64,000 bases of DNA from Streptomyces sp. GQFP (GTDB taxonomy: Bacteria; Actinomycetota; Actinomycetes; Streptomycetales; Streptomycetaceae). Positions 1-8,427 of the stretch are shown one piece after another. Positions within the stretch are counted from its first letter, which is position 1; each line of letters starts with the position of its first letter. A model generated the notes under the pieces. It saw nothing but the letters and a program-made list of their open reading frames with translations. It ran no database searches and had not been told where the DNA came from. The DNA is taken from assembly GCF_021545335.1 (NCBI RefSeq), contig NZ_CP089312.1, forward strand, positions 62,001 through 126,000, written 5' to 3'. A program made the translations under genes and the position numbers.

Positions 1-1
1 C

Positions 2-1204
2 GTCGGTCTGGGCGACCAGATACGCCGTCTGCTGGGACAGACCTACTCGGTGTACTTCGACGGACTGGTGACGAACCCTCGATACGCTCCCGACCTGCTG
101 CCGCCGCTGGTCGCCGAGCACGCGGCGCACTCGTACCGGGGCGACTCCACGCTGACGTTCCATCTGCGGGGTGCCGACGACGACCTGGTGTCGCTGGCTT
201 ACGCGACGCTGGATCAGGTGAGGAACGGCACGTACCGGTACACGGCGGCGGGACCGTTCGGGGAAGCGGTCGAGCGGGCGCGGGAGTTGGCCCGGTGGGG
301 AGACTCCGACGGGGCCTGGCGGACGCTGTTGAGCGCTCTCCCCCTCTGGGAGCCGTTGGGGCCGGACCACCTGGCGCCGCTGGGGTGGGTGGCCGACCCC
401 GTGCTCGGGCCGCTGCTGACCCCGGAGCGGGGCCGCGAGCTGCTGTCCACGCCGAGGGGCGGGCAGACCGGCGAGGCACCGGAACCGACGGCCGGGCTCG
501 ACCCGAACACCCTGGCGTGGCTCGCGGTACCGGACCCGGGCAACAACCGCACGTCCTACCGGTTCGTCCTGGTGGAGGGCGCGGAGCCGGAGGAACTGCC
601 CGGACGTCTCACCGACGGGGAAGAGGACGGGAACGAGGCCGGCAGCGCGCTGAACGAGCCCATGACCTTCTGGGAGGCACGTCACGGATCGTCGGACGGC
701 CAAAGGGAGTTCTCGTCCTACGACGACAGGGCCCTCATGGCGGTCGGCCGGGCCGGCACCGACTGGAGCTTCGCCTTCGACGGCGATCCGGCGCCGTTCG
801 ACCGGCGGCGCTTCGTCTCCCCCGCCGCGGCCGCCAGCGCCGGCACCCGCGCGGTGGTGGTGTGGAGCGGCCTGAGGACATGGCACGGGGAACCGTTCTT
901 CCACCTCTCGGTGGCACGGGACGGTGTCGAGCGGTACGGATTCACGTACGTGGACGGAGAGATCGAGCAGACCGGGGAGATACCGCGGGCGCTGGATCCG
1001 AGCCGGTTCTTCGGCGACCCGGGCGACCCGGAGGACGCGGCTGCGGCGGAACGGTCACTACTCGAAGCGGTGGCCGGGGAGTTCGGTGCGTCTCTGCCAC
1101 GGCACGCCATCGTGAACGGGCGGCTGCACACGTTCACCACCCACTCCTGGACACGACCGCCGAGGGACGGCGAGACGTACACGGTGATCCGCATGGACCG
1201 GTAG
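2..1204 (+). CDS. Hypothetical protein, 5' end cut by window edge
   Basis: The frame is open from base 2, and an internal GTG at 50 is the first start codon inside the window. Because the frame stays open upstream of it (reading VGLGDQIRRLLGQ before VYFDG), the real start is probably before the window. About 400 residues are visible. There is no signal peptide or membrane segment in the visible part. The protein is acidic and rich in Trp and Asp/Glu, with a central stretch 'TDWSFAFDGD' and a C-terminal globular part ending 'YTVIRMDR'. I do not recognise the family with certainty; a relationship to small Streptomyces domains of the DUF6461 type is possible but weak. It stands alone before a secreted-protein gene 177 bases downstream. 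Confidence 0.6.
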   Translation, partial: VGLGDQIRRLLGQTYSVYFDGLVTNPRYAPDLLPPLVAEHAAHSYRGDSTLTFHLRGADDDLVSLAYATLDQVRNGTYRYTAAGPFGEAVERARELARWGDSDGAWRTLLSALPLWEPLGPDHLAPLGWVADPVLGPLLTPERGRELLSTPRGGQTGEAPEPTAGLDPNTLAWLAVPDPGNNRTSYRFVLVEGAEPEELPGRLTDGEEDGNEAGSALNEPMTFWEARHGSSDGQREFSSYDDRALMAVGRAGTDWSFAFDGDPAPFDRRRFVSPAAAASAGTRAVVVWSGLRTWHGEPFFHLSVARDGVERYGFTYVDGEIEQTGEIPRALDPSRFFGDPGDPEDAAAAERSLLEAVAGEFGASLPRHAIVNGRLHTFTTHSWTRPPRDGETYTVIRMDR

Positions 1205-1381
1205 ACGCCGAACCAGCCCGGAGAACCAGCCCGGATTGCGGACCCATGCCCCGTTTATGGATGGAGAAACCTACGAACCTGAGAATCCGCTGAGTATTCC
1301 GCGCTCACATCCGTATCTATGGACGCGCTTCCCCCATGCCGGAAGTCCTGTCGACTCCGGCAGATGTCCTTGAGAGGCCCG

Positions 1382-2839
1382 ATGACACGCAACACGCGAA
1401 GAAGATCGAAGACTGCCCGCCGGGCGGTAGGCGCGGCGGCCGCACTGGCCATCGGCGCCGGTGGGTTGGTGGCGGTCAACATCTACGCCTCGGCCGACGA
1501 GACCGGCGCGTCGAAGGGCTCTGCCCAGAACCAGGTGCTCGCGGCCGGCAGCTCCACCATCGACTGCCCCGATGTCGGCCAGCAGTTGACCTCCGTGCCC
1601 GCCCAGGCGAAGGCCCAGGTCGACAAGGAGCTGGCGCTCCTCGACAAGCAGATCTCCGAGGCGTACCAGCGCCTTTCCACCTCGCAGAGGGCGATCGCCC
1701 AGGACCCCAACTTCGCCCAGAACGCGATCATCGGCCCGCTGAAGGACAAGCGGAAGGCGACGATCGACCGGATCGCCACCGCCATCGGCCGGGTGGCGGC
1801 CAAGCCGCAGGGCCTTGACGCCCTGGCGGCCTGCACGCTCAAGGCCACCGGCAACCAGCCCGCCGCCGGTCAGCCCAGCGCCAGCGCGAGCCCGAGCAAC
1901 AACACCAATGCCGGCGTGGTCGGCAACGGCCCCGTCGCCGCCGACTTCGTCGACATCACCAAGGTGAAGGCCAACGTGAGCGCGCCGGCCAGGTCGGCGA
2001 AGGCCTCGAAGGGGTCCTTCGTCACCAAGTGCGGGGTGAACGCCAACAAGCTGTACAACAGCGACAACGTGATCGTCGCGCCCGGTGTCACCAACGGCGC
2101 GCACCACGTGCACGACTACGTCGGCAACCAGGACAACGACGCCTTCTCCAGCGACCAGGACTTCGCCAACGCCGCGACCAGCTGCCAGAACCAGGGCGAC
2201 AAGTCGTCCTACTACTGGCCGGTGCTGCGTCTGCAGGACGGCACCAAGGAGTTCGACGCCGACGCGCTGGGCGGCGGCGCCGAGGGCAACACGGGCCGGA
2301 TCCTGACGGCCAAGCAGGCCACGCTGGACTTCGTGGGCAGCCCGCGCGGCAAGGTCGTCGCGATGCCCAAGTTCCTGCGCATCATCACCGGTGACGCCAA
2401 GGCGTTCGTCAACGGCACGGCCAACGCCAACGCCTCCTGGAGCTGCACCGGCTTCGAGAACAAGGTGCAGTTGAAGGACAAGTACCCGCTCTGCCCCCGT
2501 GGCAGCAGCGTGGTACGCACCTTCAAGTTCCAGAGCTGCTGGGACGGCACGAACATCGACAGCGCCAACCACCGCACCCACGTGGCGTTCGCCGACGCGG
2601 CCGGAAACTGCCCGACCGGCTTCAAGGCCATCCCGCAGCTGGTGCAGCGACTGGTGTACGCGGTGAAGGCGCCCAGCGTGAAGGACAACGGGAAGACCAC
2701 TCCGTTCTACGCGTTGGACGGCTTCCCGGAGCAGCAGCACAAGCCGGTCACCGACCACGGTGACTTCATCAACGTCTTCGACCCGAAGGTGATGAACAAG
2801 GCGGTCCAGTGCATCAACACCGGACGTAAGTGCAGCTGA
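1382..2839 (+). CDS. Secreted DUF1996-domain protein
   Basis: 485 residues from ATG 1382, chosen because GAGAGG lies just upstream and the next residues ([14 protein letters not shown], then a hydrophobic run ending near ASADE) form a Sec signal peptide or N-terminal anchor. Residues about 45-160 are helical and Gln/Lys-rich (possible coiled coil), followed by an Ala/Ser/Asn-rich linker. The C-terminal half has the DUF1996 signature: '[12 protein letters not shown]' (His-x-His), 'SYYWPVL', 'CPRGS' and '[19 protein letters not shown]', with several Cys that could form disulphides. DUF1996 proteins are exported and of unknown biochemical function, common in actinomycetes and fungi. It is monocistronic, followed by a strong hairpin. 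Confidence 0.85.
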   Translation: MTRNTRRRSKTARRAVGAAAALAIGAGGLVAVNIYASADETGASKGSAQNQVLAAGSSTIDCPDVGQQLTSVPAQAKAQVDKELALLDKQISEAYQRLSTSQRAIAQDPNFAQNAIIGPLKDKRKATIDRIATAIGRVAAKPQGLDALAACTLKATGNQPAAGQPSASASPSNNTNAGVVGNGPVAADFVDITKVKANVSAPARSAKASKGSFVTKCGVNANKLYNSDNVIVAPGVTNGAHHVHDYVGNQDNDAFSSDQDFANAATSCQNQGDKSSYYWPVLRLQDGTKEFDADALGGGAEGNTGRILTAKQATLDFVGSPRGKVVAMPKFLRIITGDAKAFVNGTANANASWSCTGFENKVQLKDKYPLCPRGSSVVRTFKFQSCWDGTNIDSANHRTHVAFADAAGNCPTGFKAIPQLVQRLVYAVKAPSVKDNGKTTPFYALDGFPEQQHKPVTDHGDFINVFDPKVMNKAVQCINTGRKCS

Positions 2840-2860
2840 GCAGTCCGGAAGAGTTACCGA

Positions 2861-2899
2861 GCGGTGGGCGTCGTCGTAGTAACTGACGGCGCCCACCGC
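2861..2899. terminator. Hairpin terminator between convergent genes
   Basis: Perfect 10-bp inverted repeat, GCGGTGGGCG (2861-2870) with CGCCCACCGC (2890-2899), loop of 19 bases. It lies between the stop of the DUF1996 gene (2839) and the stop of the convergent phosphatase gene (2923), so it can serve both strands. There is no T-tract, as usual in Streptomyces. Confidence 0.75.
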
Positions 2900-2922
2900 C
2901 ATGTACGGAGTCCTCCGAGCCT

Positions 2923-4875
2923 TCAGGTGTGTTCCTGGTCGCCGAGCGGTCCGGGCAGTGGCTGTTCGAACCAGACCACCTTGCCCGTGCTCACCCGTGT
3001 CGCCCCCCAGCTCTGTGCCAGCTGGTCCACCAGGAAGAGCCCCCGGCCGCCTTCGTCGCTGAGCCGGGCGTGTCGCATCCTCGGCACCAGGGGCGAGTTG
3101 TCGCCCACCTCGCAGCGCAGCACGTCCGTGCAGAGCAGTCGCAGGGTGATCGGCCGGGAGGCGAAGCGTACGGCGTTCGCCACGACCTCGCTGACCATGA
3201 GTTCGGTGGACTCCACCAGGGCATCGAGCCCCCAGTCGCGCAGTGTCCTACGGGTCAGCCGACGGGCCTGTCGCGCGGTCTGCGGACGGGGAGCCATGTA
3301 CCAGTAGGCGACGGTCTCCGGCAGGATGCCCTCGAACCGGGCGGCGAGCAGGGCGATGTCGTCGTCCCGGTTCCCCGCACCCAGTGTGCCGAGCGCCTGG
3401 TCGCACACCTCTGCCGGCGCCGGGGGCCCGGAACCGGAGGCGGCGGCCCGCAGGCGTGCGCGCAGCCGGTCCACCCCGGTCAGCACGTCCGAGTCGCGGG
3501 ACTCGACCAGGCCGTCGGTGTACAGGAGAAGGGTCGATCCGGCCGGTGCGTGCATCTCGGTGGACTCGAATCCGCCGCCGCCCACGCCGATCGGTACTCC
3601 GGGCGGCACCGGCAGGACCTCCGTACTGCCGTCGGGGTGCAGGAGTACCGGCGGCAGATGCCCCGCGTTGGACACCAGCAGCCGGTGCAGTACGGGGTCG
3701 TACATGGCGTAAAGGCAGGTCGCCGTGTGTTCGCTGCCCAGCCGCTCCGCCTGTTCGTCGAGGTGGTGCAGGACCTCGTCGGGCGGCAGGTCGAGGCCGG
3801 CCAGGGTCTGCACGATGGTGCGCAGCTGGCCCATGATCGCGGCCGAGGTCATGGAGTGGCCCATCACGTCGCCGATGACGAGGGCGACACGGTTGCCGGG
3901 CAGCAGGATCGCGTCGTACCAGTCGCCGCCGACCTGCGCGGTCCGTGAGGCCGGCAGATAGCGGCTGGCCAGCTGGACCCCGGCGGGCTTGGGCAGCGAG
4001 GGCGGGAGCATCATGCGCTGGAGCGCGTCCGCGACGGATGCCTCCCGCGCGTACAGCACCGCTTTGTGGATGCCGAGGGCGGTGTGGGTGGCGAGTTGGG
4101 AGGCGACGAGCAGGTCGTCGCCGGTGAAGTCCGCCCTGCCGGGGCCGCGGATGAGGACGACGCTGCCCATGGCGTGGCTGCGGCCGTGCAGCGGGGCGAG
4201 GATCAGCCGTCGTCCTGGCGGCACCGTGCCGGGAGAGTTCGCCACGCCCAGCAGCTCGGCCACGACGGAACGGATGCCCGGCAGGTCCCCGAACACCGGC
4301 CGCCCGGCCCGCAGCAGTCCGGCGAGCGGACCGGTGGGAGACAGCTGTACGACCTCGGCCGCCCGGGCGGTGTCGGCGACCGGTGGGAGTGGGCCGGAAC
4401 CGCGGACGGCCGCCTTGGGCAGGGGTGCGTGGTCCATCGCGTGCAGTCGTAGGACGCCGGGCGGGTCGGCAACCTCGTCGCCGACCGGAAGCGGGTCGTA
4501 CAGATGGACGAGCGCCACATCGGCGAAGGCCGGCACGGCCGCCCGGCACAGTTCCTGCAACATCTCGTCGAGGTCCATGCCGCGGGCGATCTGCCGGGTC
4601 GCCGCGTCGAGATAGCGGAGCCTGTCGGTCTGCGGCTCGGCGGTGTCGGGCCGGGGACCGCCCGGTCGTACGGCAGGGGCTGCCGCACGCATCGCTCGGC
4701 CGCTCCCCTCGGAGCCGGGATTCACACCTGACTGCGCGCGTGCCCCATCGGATCGGGCGCCGGAGCCGGGCGACGGGGCCGCGCACTGGGGCCGACCCGC
4801 GCGAGCCGCAGCAGCCTCGTGCCCGTCGGCCGCCTGCCCGCCGGTGCCTCCATCGGCTCCGAGGTGCTTCGTCAC
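2923..4875 (-). CDS. GAF / SpoIIE phosphatase / HATPase regulatory protein
   Basis: 650 residues. The first ~85 are low-complexity and probably disordered. A GAF-like sensor domain spans about 90-275. A PP2C-type SpoIIE phosphatase domain spans about 295-505, marked by 'GGDWYDAI', 'VIGDVMGHSM', 'LYTDGLVESRD' and 'DDIALLAARF', with the metal-binding Asp residues present. A C-terminal GHKL ATPase (anti-sigma RsbW-like) domain spans about 525-640: 'ELMVSEVVANAVRFA' (N-box), 'EVGDNSPLVP' and 'EGGRGLFLVDQLA'. Such fusions occur widely in Streptomyces and are thought to control anti-anti-sigma phosphorylation in partner-switching. No STAS or sigma gene is adjacent, so the partner is unknown. Confidence 0.9.
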   Translation of the reverse strand: MTKHLGADGGTGGQAADGHEAAAARAGRPQCAAPSPGSGARSDGARAQSGVNPGSEGSGRAMRAAAPAVRPGGPRPDTAEPQTDRLRYLDAATRQIARGMDLDEMLQELCRAAVPAFADVALVHLYDPLPVGDEVADPPGVLRLHAMDHAPLPKAAVRGSGPLPPVADTARAAEVVQLSPTGPLAGLLRAGRPVFGDLPGIRSVVAELLGVANSPGTVPPGRRLILAPLHGRSHAMGSVVLIRGPGRADFTGDDLLVASQLATHTALGIHKAVLYAREASVADALQRMMLPPSLPKPAGVQLASRYLPASRTAQVGGDWYDAILLPGNRVALVIGDVMGHSMTSAAIMGQLRTIVQTLAGLDLPPDEVLHHLDEQAERLGSEHTATCLYAMYDPVLHRLLVSNAGHLPPVLLHPDGSTEVLPVPPGVPIGVGGGGFESTEMHAPAGSTLLLYTDGLVESRDSDVLTGVDRLRARLRAAASGSGPPAPAEVCDQALGTLGAGNRDDDIALLAARFEGILPETVAYWYMAPRPQTARQARRLTRRTLRDWGLDALVESTELMVSEVVANAVRFASRPITLRLLCTDVLRCEVGDNSPLVPRMRHARLSDEGGRGLFLVDQLAQSWGATRVSTGKVVWFEQPLPGPLGDQEHT

Positions 4876-4930
4876 GCGTTTCCTTCCGACCGTGCGGACC
4901 CCGCCGCAGGGGCGGGGTGATCAGAGGGCG

Positions 4931-5611
4931 TCAGGCGGACCGTCTGCAGCGCAGGAAGATCTGCACCTCGGGCGGGACGTCCGCGCTCGCCGGAGCGTAC
5001 GAGTACGAGGACTCCTCGACGATCTCGAAGCCCGCCTCCTCGACGACCTCGCGCAGTTCCTCCCGCAGATAGCCGGACACCCGGATGGTGCTTCCGATGA
5101 ACGGGATCGAGAAGTCGTCGACATCGGCCTCCACCATCGACAGCGCGAACAGACCGTCCGGCAGGAGCAGGTGGTGGATGGTGCGCAGCGCGAGGGGAAT
5201 CTCGGCGCGCGGCAGCATGAGCAGGGAGAAGAAGGCGGTCACCGCGTCGAAGCGGCCGAGGTCTCGGGGGCCTCCGGGCCGCAGATCGGCGATGTCCGCC
5301 TGGTGGAACACCCCGGTGGGCACGTACTTGTGGGCGATCGCGACCATCCGCTCCGAGAGGTCGACCCCGACGACCTGGAAGCCCGCCTCCGCGAGCTGGC
5401 GGGAGGTCGGAAGGCCGGTGCCGCACCCCAGGTCCAGCACCCGGGCCCCGGGCGGCAGCGACCCGACGAGCCATGCGGCGGACGCGACCTGCCCTTCCTT
5501 GTGCGGGAAGGCCTCGTCGTAGCGATCACCAATGGCGTCGAAGGCCTCGGCCTGACCGGTGCGGTCGAGCCATATGCTCCCGTAGCCGACCTCGTCGGCG
5601 GGGTTGGTCAC
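4931..5611 (-). CDS. Class I SAM-dependent methyltransferase
   Basis: 226 residues, GTG start at 5611 behind AAGGAGA. The Rossmann motif I 'VLDLGCGTGLPTS' lies at about 54-66, motif II acidic loop 'GVDLSERM' follows, and 'FDAVTAFFSLLMLPRAEIPLAL' marks the later motifs typical of Methyltransf_25-type small-molecule enzymes. The substrate cannot be deduced. It is the terminal gene of a minus-strand series and is preceded by an unusually AT-rich 60-base leader (see the regulatory entry), so it is probably transcribed alone. Confidence 0.85.
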   Translation of the reverse strand: MTNPADEVGYGSIWLDRTGQAEAFDAIGDRYDEAFPHKEGQVASAAWLVGSLPPGARVLDLGCGTGLPTSRQLAEAGFQVVGVDLSERMVAIAHKYVPTGVFHQADIADLRPGGPRDLGRFDAVTAFFSLLMLPRAEIPLALRTIHHLLLPDGLFALSMVEADVDDFSIPFIGSTIRVSGYLREELREVVEEAGFEIVEESSYSYAPASADVPPEVQIFLRCRRSA

Positions 5612-5625
5612 GAGGATTCTCCTTC

Positions 5626-5684
5626 AGCCCTGTATGTAACAGTTTGTGAGTAATTTTTTCACAGTTATCCAAGCTTAGGCGTAG
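5626..5684 (-). promoter_or_regulatory. AT-rich promoter/operator region of the methyltransferase
   Basis: In a genome of about 70% GC this block is strikingly AT-rich, with a run of six T at about 5652. Read toward the methyltransferase it holds two ACTGT direct repeats (ATAACTGTGA and CAAACTGTTAC) with starts 22 bases apart, i.e. two helical turns. This is a plausible promoter plus repressor site; the regulator is unknown. Confidence 0.35.
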
Positions 5685-5707
5685 ATCGCCCGCGATGGCC
5701 GCCAGTA

Positions 5708-6715
5708 TCAACCGGCGGGACGTGCCCAGGTGGGACTGCGGTCCTTGTCGACCAGGGCCGCACGGACGCCCTCCAGGAAGTCCGGCGTACGGATGGTCGT
5801 GCGCGTGAGGGCCAGTTCGGCGTCGAGGCACTCGCGCAAGGTGCGCTGTCTGCCGCGGGCCAGCAGGGCGTGGGTGATCTCCAGGCTCTGGGGCGAGGCG
5901 GACTCCAGGGCGGTCAGTGCGGCTGCCGCCCACAGGGTGTCGAGGTGGTGCAGGCGTTTCTCGATCTCGCCGAGGGTCGGCGCGCCGAACGCCCGGTCGA
6001 TGTCCCCGCGTACCGCCGCCAGCCCGCTCTCCGTCACCGGGGAACGGCCGGCGAGGCGGTTCAGGACGACGTCCACCGGGTCGCCGGGGTTGCCGACCAG
6101 GGCGTCCGCGACCGTGTCGAGTCCGTCCGCGGGGACGAAGTGCGTGGCCAGCCCCGTGTACAGGGCGTCGGCCGCGTCAAGGCGGTGTCCGGTCAGGCCC
6201 AGGTACATGCCGATCGCGCCGGGCAGCCTCGGCAGAAAGTAGCTTGCCCCGACGTCCGGGAAGAACCCGATCCCGGTCTCGGGCATCGCCAGCACCGCAC
6301 GCTCGGTCACGACGCGGAAACTTCCGTGGATTGACAGCCCGAGACCGCCGCCCATGCACACGCCGTCGATGAGCGACACGACCGGCACGGGATACTCGGC
6401 GATCCGGGCGTTGAGCCGGTACTCGGACGCGAAGAACCGCTCACTGGCCTCGGCATCCCCGGCGAGGCTGTGCTCGCGGATCGTACGGATGTCTCCCCCG
6501 GCGCAGAAGGCCTTGGGGCTGGTACTGGCGAGCACCACCGCGGACAGCGGGGCCTGCTCCCACCCGGCGAGCGCACGCTCGATGGCGGCGATCATGCCCG
6601 TCGTCAGGGCGTTGAGCGCCTTGGGCCGGTTCAGCAGGATCCGGCCGACGCCCCGGTCGACGTGGGCGAGCACCTCGTCCGCACCGCCGACGGCTCCGGT
6701 TGTCGTGGCCATCAT
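5708..6715 (-). CDS. 3-hydroxyisobutyryl-CoA hydrolase (enoyl-CoA hydratase family)
   Basis: 335 residues; ATGATG start behind GAGG. Crotonase fold: 'ILLNRPKALNALTTGM', the oxyanion-hole segment 'KAFCAGGDIRTI', then 'DGVCMGGGLGLSIHGSFRV' and 'AMPETGIGFFPDVGASYFLPRL'. The last, with Glu and Asp placed this way and a long C-terminal part ('YTGLATHFVP'), separates hydrolases of the HIBYL-CoA type from true hydratases. The family removes CoA from 3-hydroxyisobutyryl-CoA in valine catabolism. The gene is alone; no valine pathway partner is adjacent. Confidence 0.85.
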   Translation of the reverse strand: MMATTTGAVGGADEVLAHVDRGVGRILLNRPKALNALTTGMIAAIERALAGWEQAPLSAVVLASTSPKAFCAGGDIRTIREHSLAGDAEASERFFASEYRLNARIAEYPVPVVSLIDGVCMGGGLGLSIHGSFRVVTERAVLAMPETGIGFFPDVGASYFLPRLPGAIGMYLGLTGHRLDAADALYTGLATHFVPADGLDTVADALVGNPGDPVDVVLNRLAGRSPVTESGLAAVRGDIDRAFGAPTLGEIEKRLHHLDTLWAAAALTALESASPQSLEITHALLARGRQRTLRECLDAELALTRTTIRTPDFLEGVRAALVDKDRSPTWARPAG

Positions 6716-6757
6716 TGTTCCTCACTCGTCGGGGGCAGGCGGCGTGACCGATGCCGG

Positions 6758-7138
6758 TCAGAGTGGGGCGAGGCGGGCCCTGAGCAGGCAGAACTCGTTG
6801 CCTTCGGGGTCGGCCAGGACATGCCACTGCTCCTCCCCCGTCTGGCCGATGTCGGCCGGGCGCGCGCCGAGCTTCAGCAGGCGTTCGAGTTCGGCGTCCT
6901 GGTCGCGGTCGGTGGCGTTGACGTCGATGTGCAGCCGGGACTTCCCCTTCTCCGGCTCGTCCCTGCGACTGAGGATGATCGTCGGCTGCGGACCACCGAA
7001 TCCCTCGCGCGGCCCGATCTCCAGCGTGCCGTCGTCCTCGCGGTCGAGGACGACGTAGTCCAGGACCTCGCACCAGAACCGCGCCAGCACCTCAGGGTCG
7101 CGGCAACCGAGGACCAGCTCACTGATACGGCATGCCAT
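6758..7138 (-). CDS. VOC family protein (glyoxalase/bleomycin-resistance fold)
   Basis: 126 residues. One paired beta-alpha-beta-beta-beta module set: 'ISELVLGCRDPEVLARFWCEVLDYVV' at the N terminus, 'RLHIDVNATDRDQDAELERLLKLGA' in the middle, and 'VLADPEGNEFCLLR' at the end, the usual VOC ending with the metal-ligand Glu/His positions. This subtype is often annotated glyoxalase-like. The substrate is unknown. It lies on the same strand as, and 42 bases before, the hydrolase gene, so the two could be co-transcribed. Confidence 0.85.
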   Translation of the reverse strand: MACRISELVLGCRDPEVLARFWCEVLDYVVLDREDDGTLEIGPREGFGGPQPTIILSRRDEPEKGKSRLHIDVNATDRDQDAELERLLKLGARPADIGQTGEEQWHVLADPEGNEFCLLRARLAPL

Positions 7139-7209
7139 GGACGAAACCTACTCTCAGCGAAAACAACCCCGCGAACGTACCGGATGAGGCGAGCGCGGGC
7201 GAACTGATT

Positions 7210-7740
7210 TCAGGGGCGATCCGGTCCGGGGCTCGGCACAGCCGCGCGGGAAGAAGGCGCCGGGAAGAGCATGCAGCTGCTGGTGGCGTGGGCGAGCAGG
7301 CGGTCCGTCCCGTCGACCAACTGGGCCTGGGCGAGGGCGGTTTGACGGCCCTTGCTGACGACCGTGCCGATGGCGCGCACCGTGCCCGTGTCCACGGTGA
7401 TCCGGCGCAGGAACTTCACCGTCAGGTCGAGCGAGGTGTACGCCATGCCCTGCGGGAGGGTGGACTGGACGGCGCAGCCCGCCGCCGAGTCGAGCAGGAT
7501 GGCGAAGATACCGCCGTGCACGCTGCCGATGGGGTTGTAGTGCTCCTCCCCCGGCGTCAGGGAGAAGACCGCCCTGCCGGGCTCCACCTCGACGAGGGTG
7601 AAGTCGATGGAGTGGTTGATGGGCGGCCCCGGCAGACGCCCCTCCTGCAGCTCGCGCAGGAAGTCGATACCGGCCATGCGTCCGGCGGCCTCCGCCAGGA
7701 TCGCGGGATCTTCCCATTGATACGTACGTGTCCGTCCCAC
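7210..7740 (-). CDS. PaaI-family hotdog thioesterase
   Basis: 176 residues, GTG start behind GGAAGG. The hotdog-fold core reads 'NPIGSVHGGIFAILLDSAAGCAVQS' (the HGG-x4-LLD signature of PaaI/YbdB type acyl-CoA thioesterases), followed by 'YTSLDLTVKFLRRI' and 'KGRQTALAQAQLVDG'. It would hydrolyse aromatic or short acyl-CoA thioesters. It is divergent from an HxlR regulator across a 96-base promoter region, an arrangement that suggests HxlR controls it. Confidence 0.85.
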   Translation of the reverse strand: MGRTRTYQWEDPAILAEAAGRMAGIDFLRELQEGRLPGPPINHSIDFTLVEVEPGRAVFSLTPGEEHYNPIGSVHGGIFAILLDSAAGCAVQSTLPQGMAYTSLDLTVKFLRRITVDTGTVRAIGTVVSKGRQTALAQAQLVDGTDRLLAHATSSCMLFPAPSSRAAVPSPGPDRP

Positions 7741-7775
7741 GACCGAGTACCTTCCCGTCCTCTGACTTTTACAAA

Positions 7776-7830
7776 TGAAGCTAGCTGCGCCTTCACCTGA
7801 CTGTCAATGACGAAGCCAGCCCCTTATGAT
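7776..7830 (+). promoter_or_regulatory. Divergent promoter region with HxlR leaderless promoter
   Basis: Toward hxlR: CTGTCA (7801-7806), 18 bases, TATGAT (7825-7830). The ATG at 7837 is then seven bases past the -10, so the transcript would begin at or near the start codon (leaderless). Upstream, TGAAG (7776-7780) and CTTCA (7791-7795) form an inverted repeat, a candidate operator in the shared region. Confidence 0.5.
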
Positions 7831-7836
7831 GGCGGT

Positions 7837-8304
7837 ATGGAGTGGCTTGAGGCGAGCACGGAGAACTGTCCCGTCCAGCGCACGCTCGACGTGGTCGGAG
7901 AGAAATGGACCTTGCTGATCCTGCGCGACGCCGTCAACGGGGTCCGCCGCTTCGACGACTTCCACCGCCATATCGGCCTGTCGGAAGCCGTCCTCAGCGA
8001 CCGCCTCCGGAAGCTGATCTCGGCGGGCATCCTCAAGACCGTCCCCTACCGGGAGCCGGGCAGCCGCGCTCGCAACGAGTACCGCCTGACCCGCAAGGGC
8101 TGGGACCTGTGGCCGGTCCTGCTGGCGCTGAGCCAGTGGGGCGAAAAGCACGCCCTCGGCTCCGAGGGCCCCGTACTGGACATCCGCCACGCCGACTGCG
8201 ACGCCCCGGTCCGCGTCGTCGTCGAGTGCTCAGCCGAGCACTCGGCCCTCACGCCCGGTGAGATCACCGCCCGGCTGGGGCCCGGTGCCCGTCCCCGGTC
8301 GTGA
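7837..8304 (+). CDS. HxlR-family winged-helix transcriptional regulator
   Basis: 155 residues from ATG 7837. I prefer this start to ATG 7807 because a good -10 element ends at 7830 and no ribosome binding site precedes either ATG. The sequence is classic HxlR: 'CPVQRTLDVVGEKWTLLILRDAVNGVRRFDDFHRHIGLSEAVLSDRLRKLISAGIL' with the conserved N-terminal Cys, then the beta-wing 'YREPGSRARNEYRLTRKG'. Members often sense electrophiles or oxidants through that Cys. Its likely target is the divergent thioesterase. Confidence 0.88.
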   Translation: MEWLEASTENCPVQRTLDVVGEKWTLLILRDAVNGVRRFDDFHRHIGLSEAVLSDRLRKLISAGILKTVPYREPGSRARNEYRLTRKGWDLWPVLLALSQWGEKHALGSEGPVLDIRHADCDAPVRVVVECSAEHSALTPGEITARLGPGARPRS

Positions 8305-8427
8305 GCCTGCGCCCCGGCGCCTCGATCAAGTCCTGTGGCGCCGCCGCACTCGGCGTATGCGCGTCCGCCCAAGCCGGCCGCGTCAGTGAGTCCGCCTCGG
8401 AACACGACACGTTCTCCCGGGCCCGGC

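Noticed and set aside
1271..2902. Long minus-strand frame opposite the DUF1996 gene
   Set aside because: Val/Gly/Arg-rich composition typical of an antisense shadow in GC-rich DNA; the plus-strand gene has signal peptide, RBS and family motifs.
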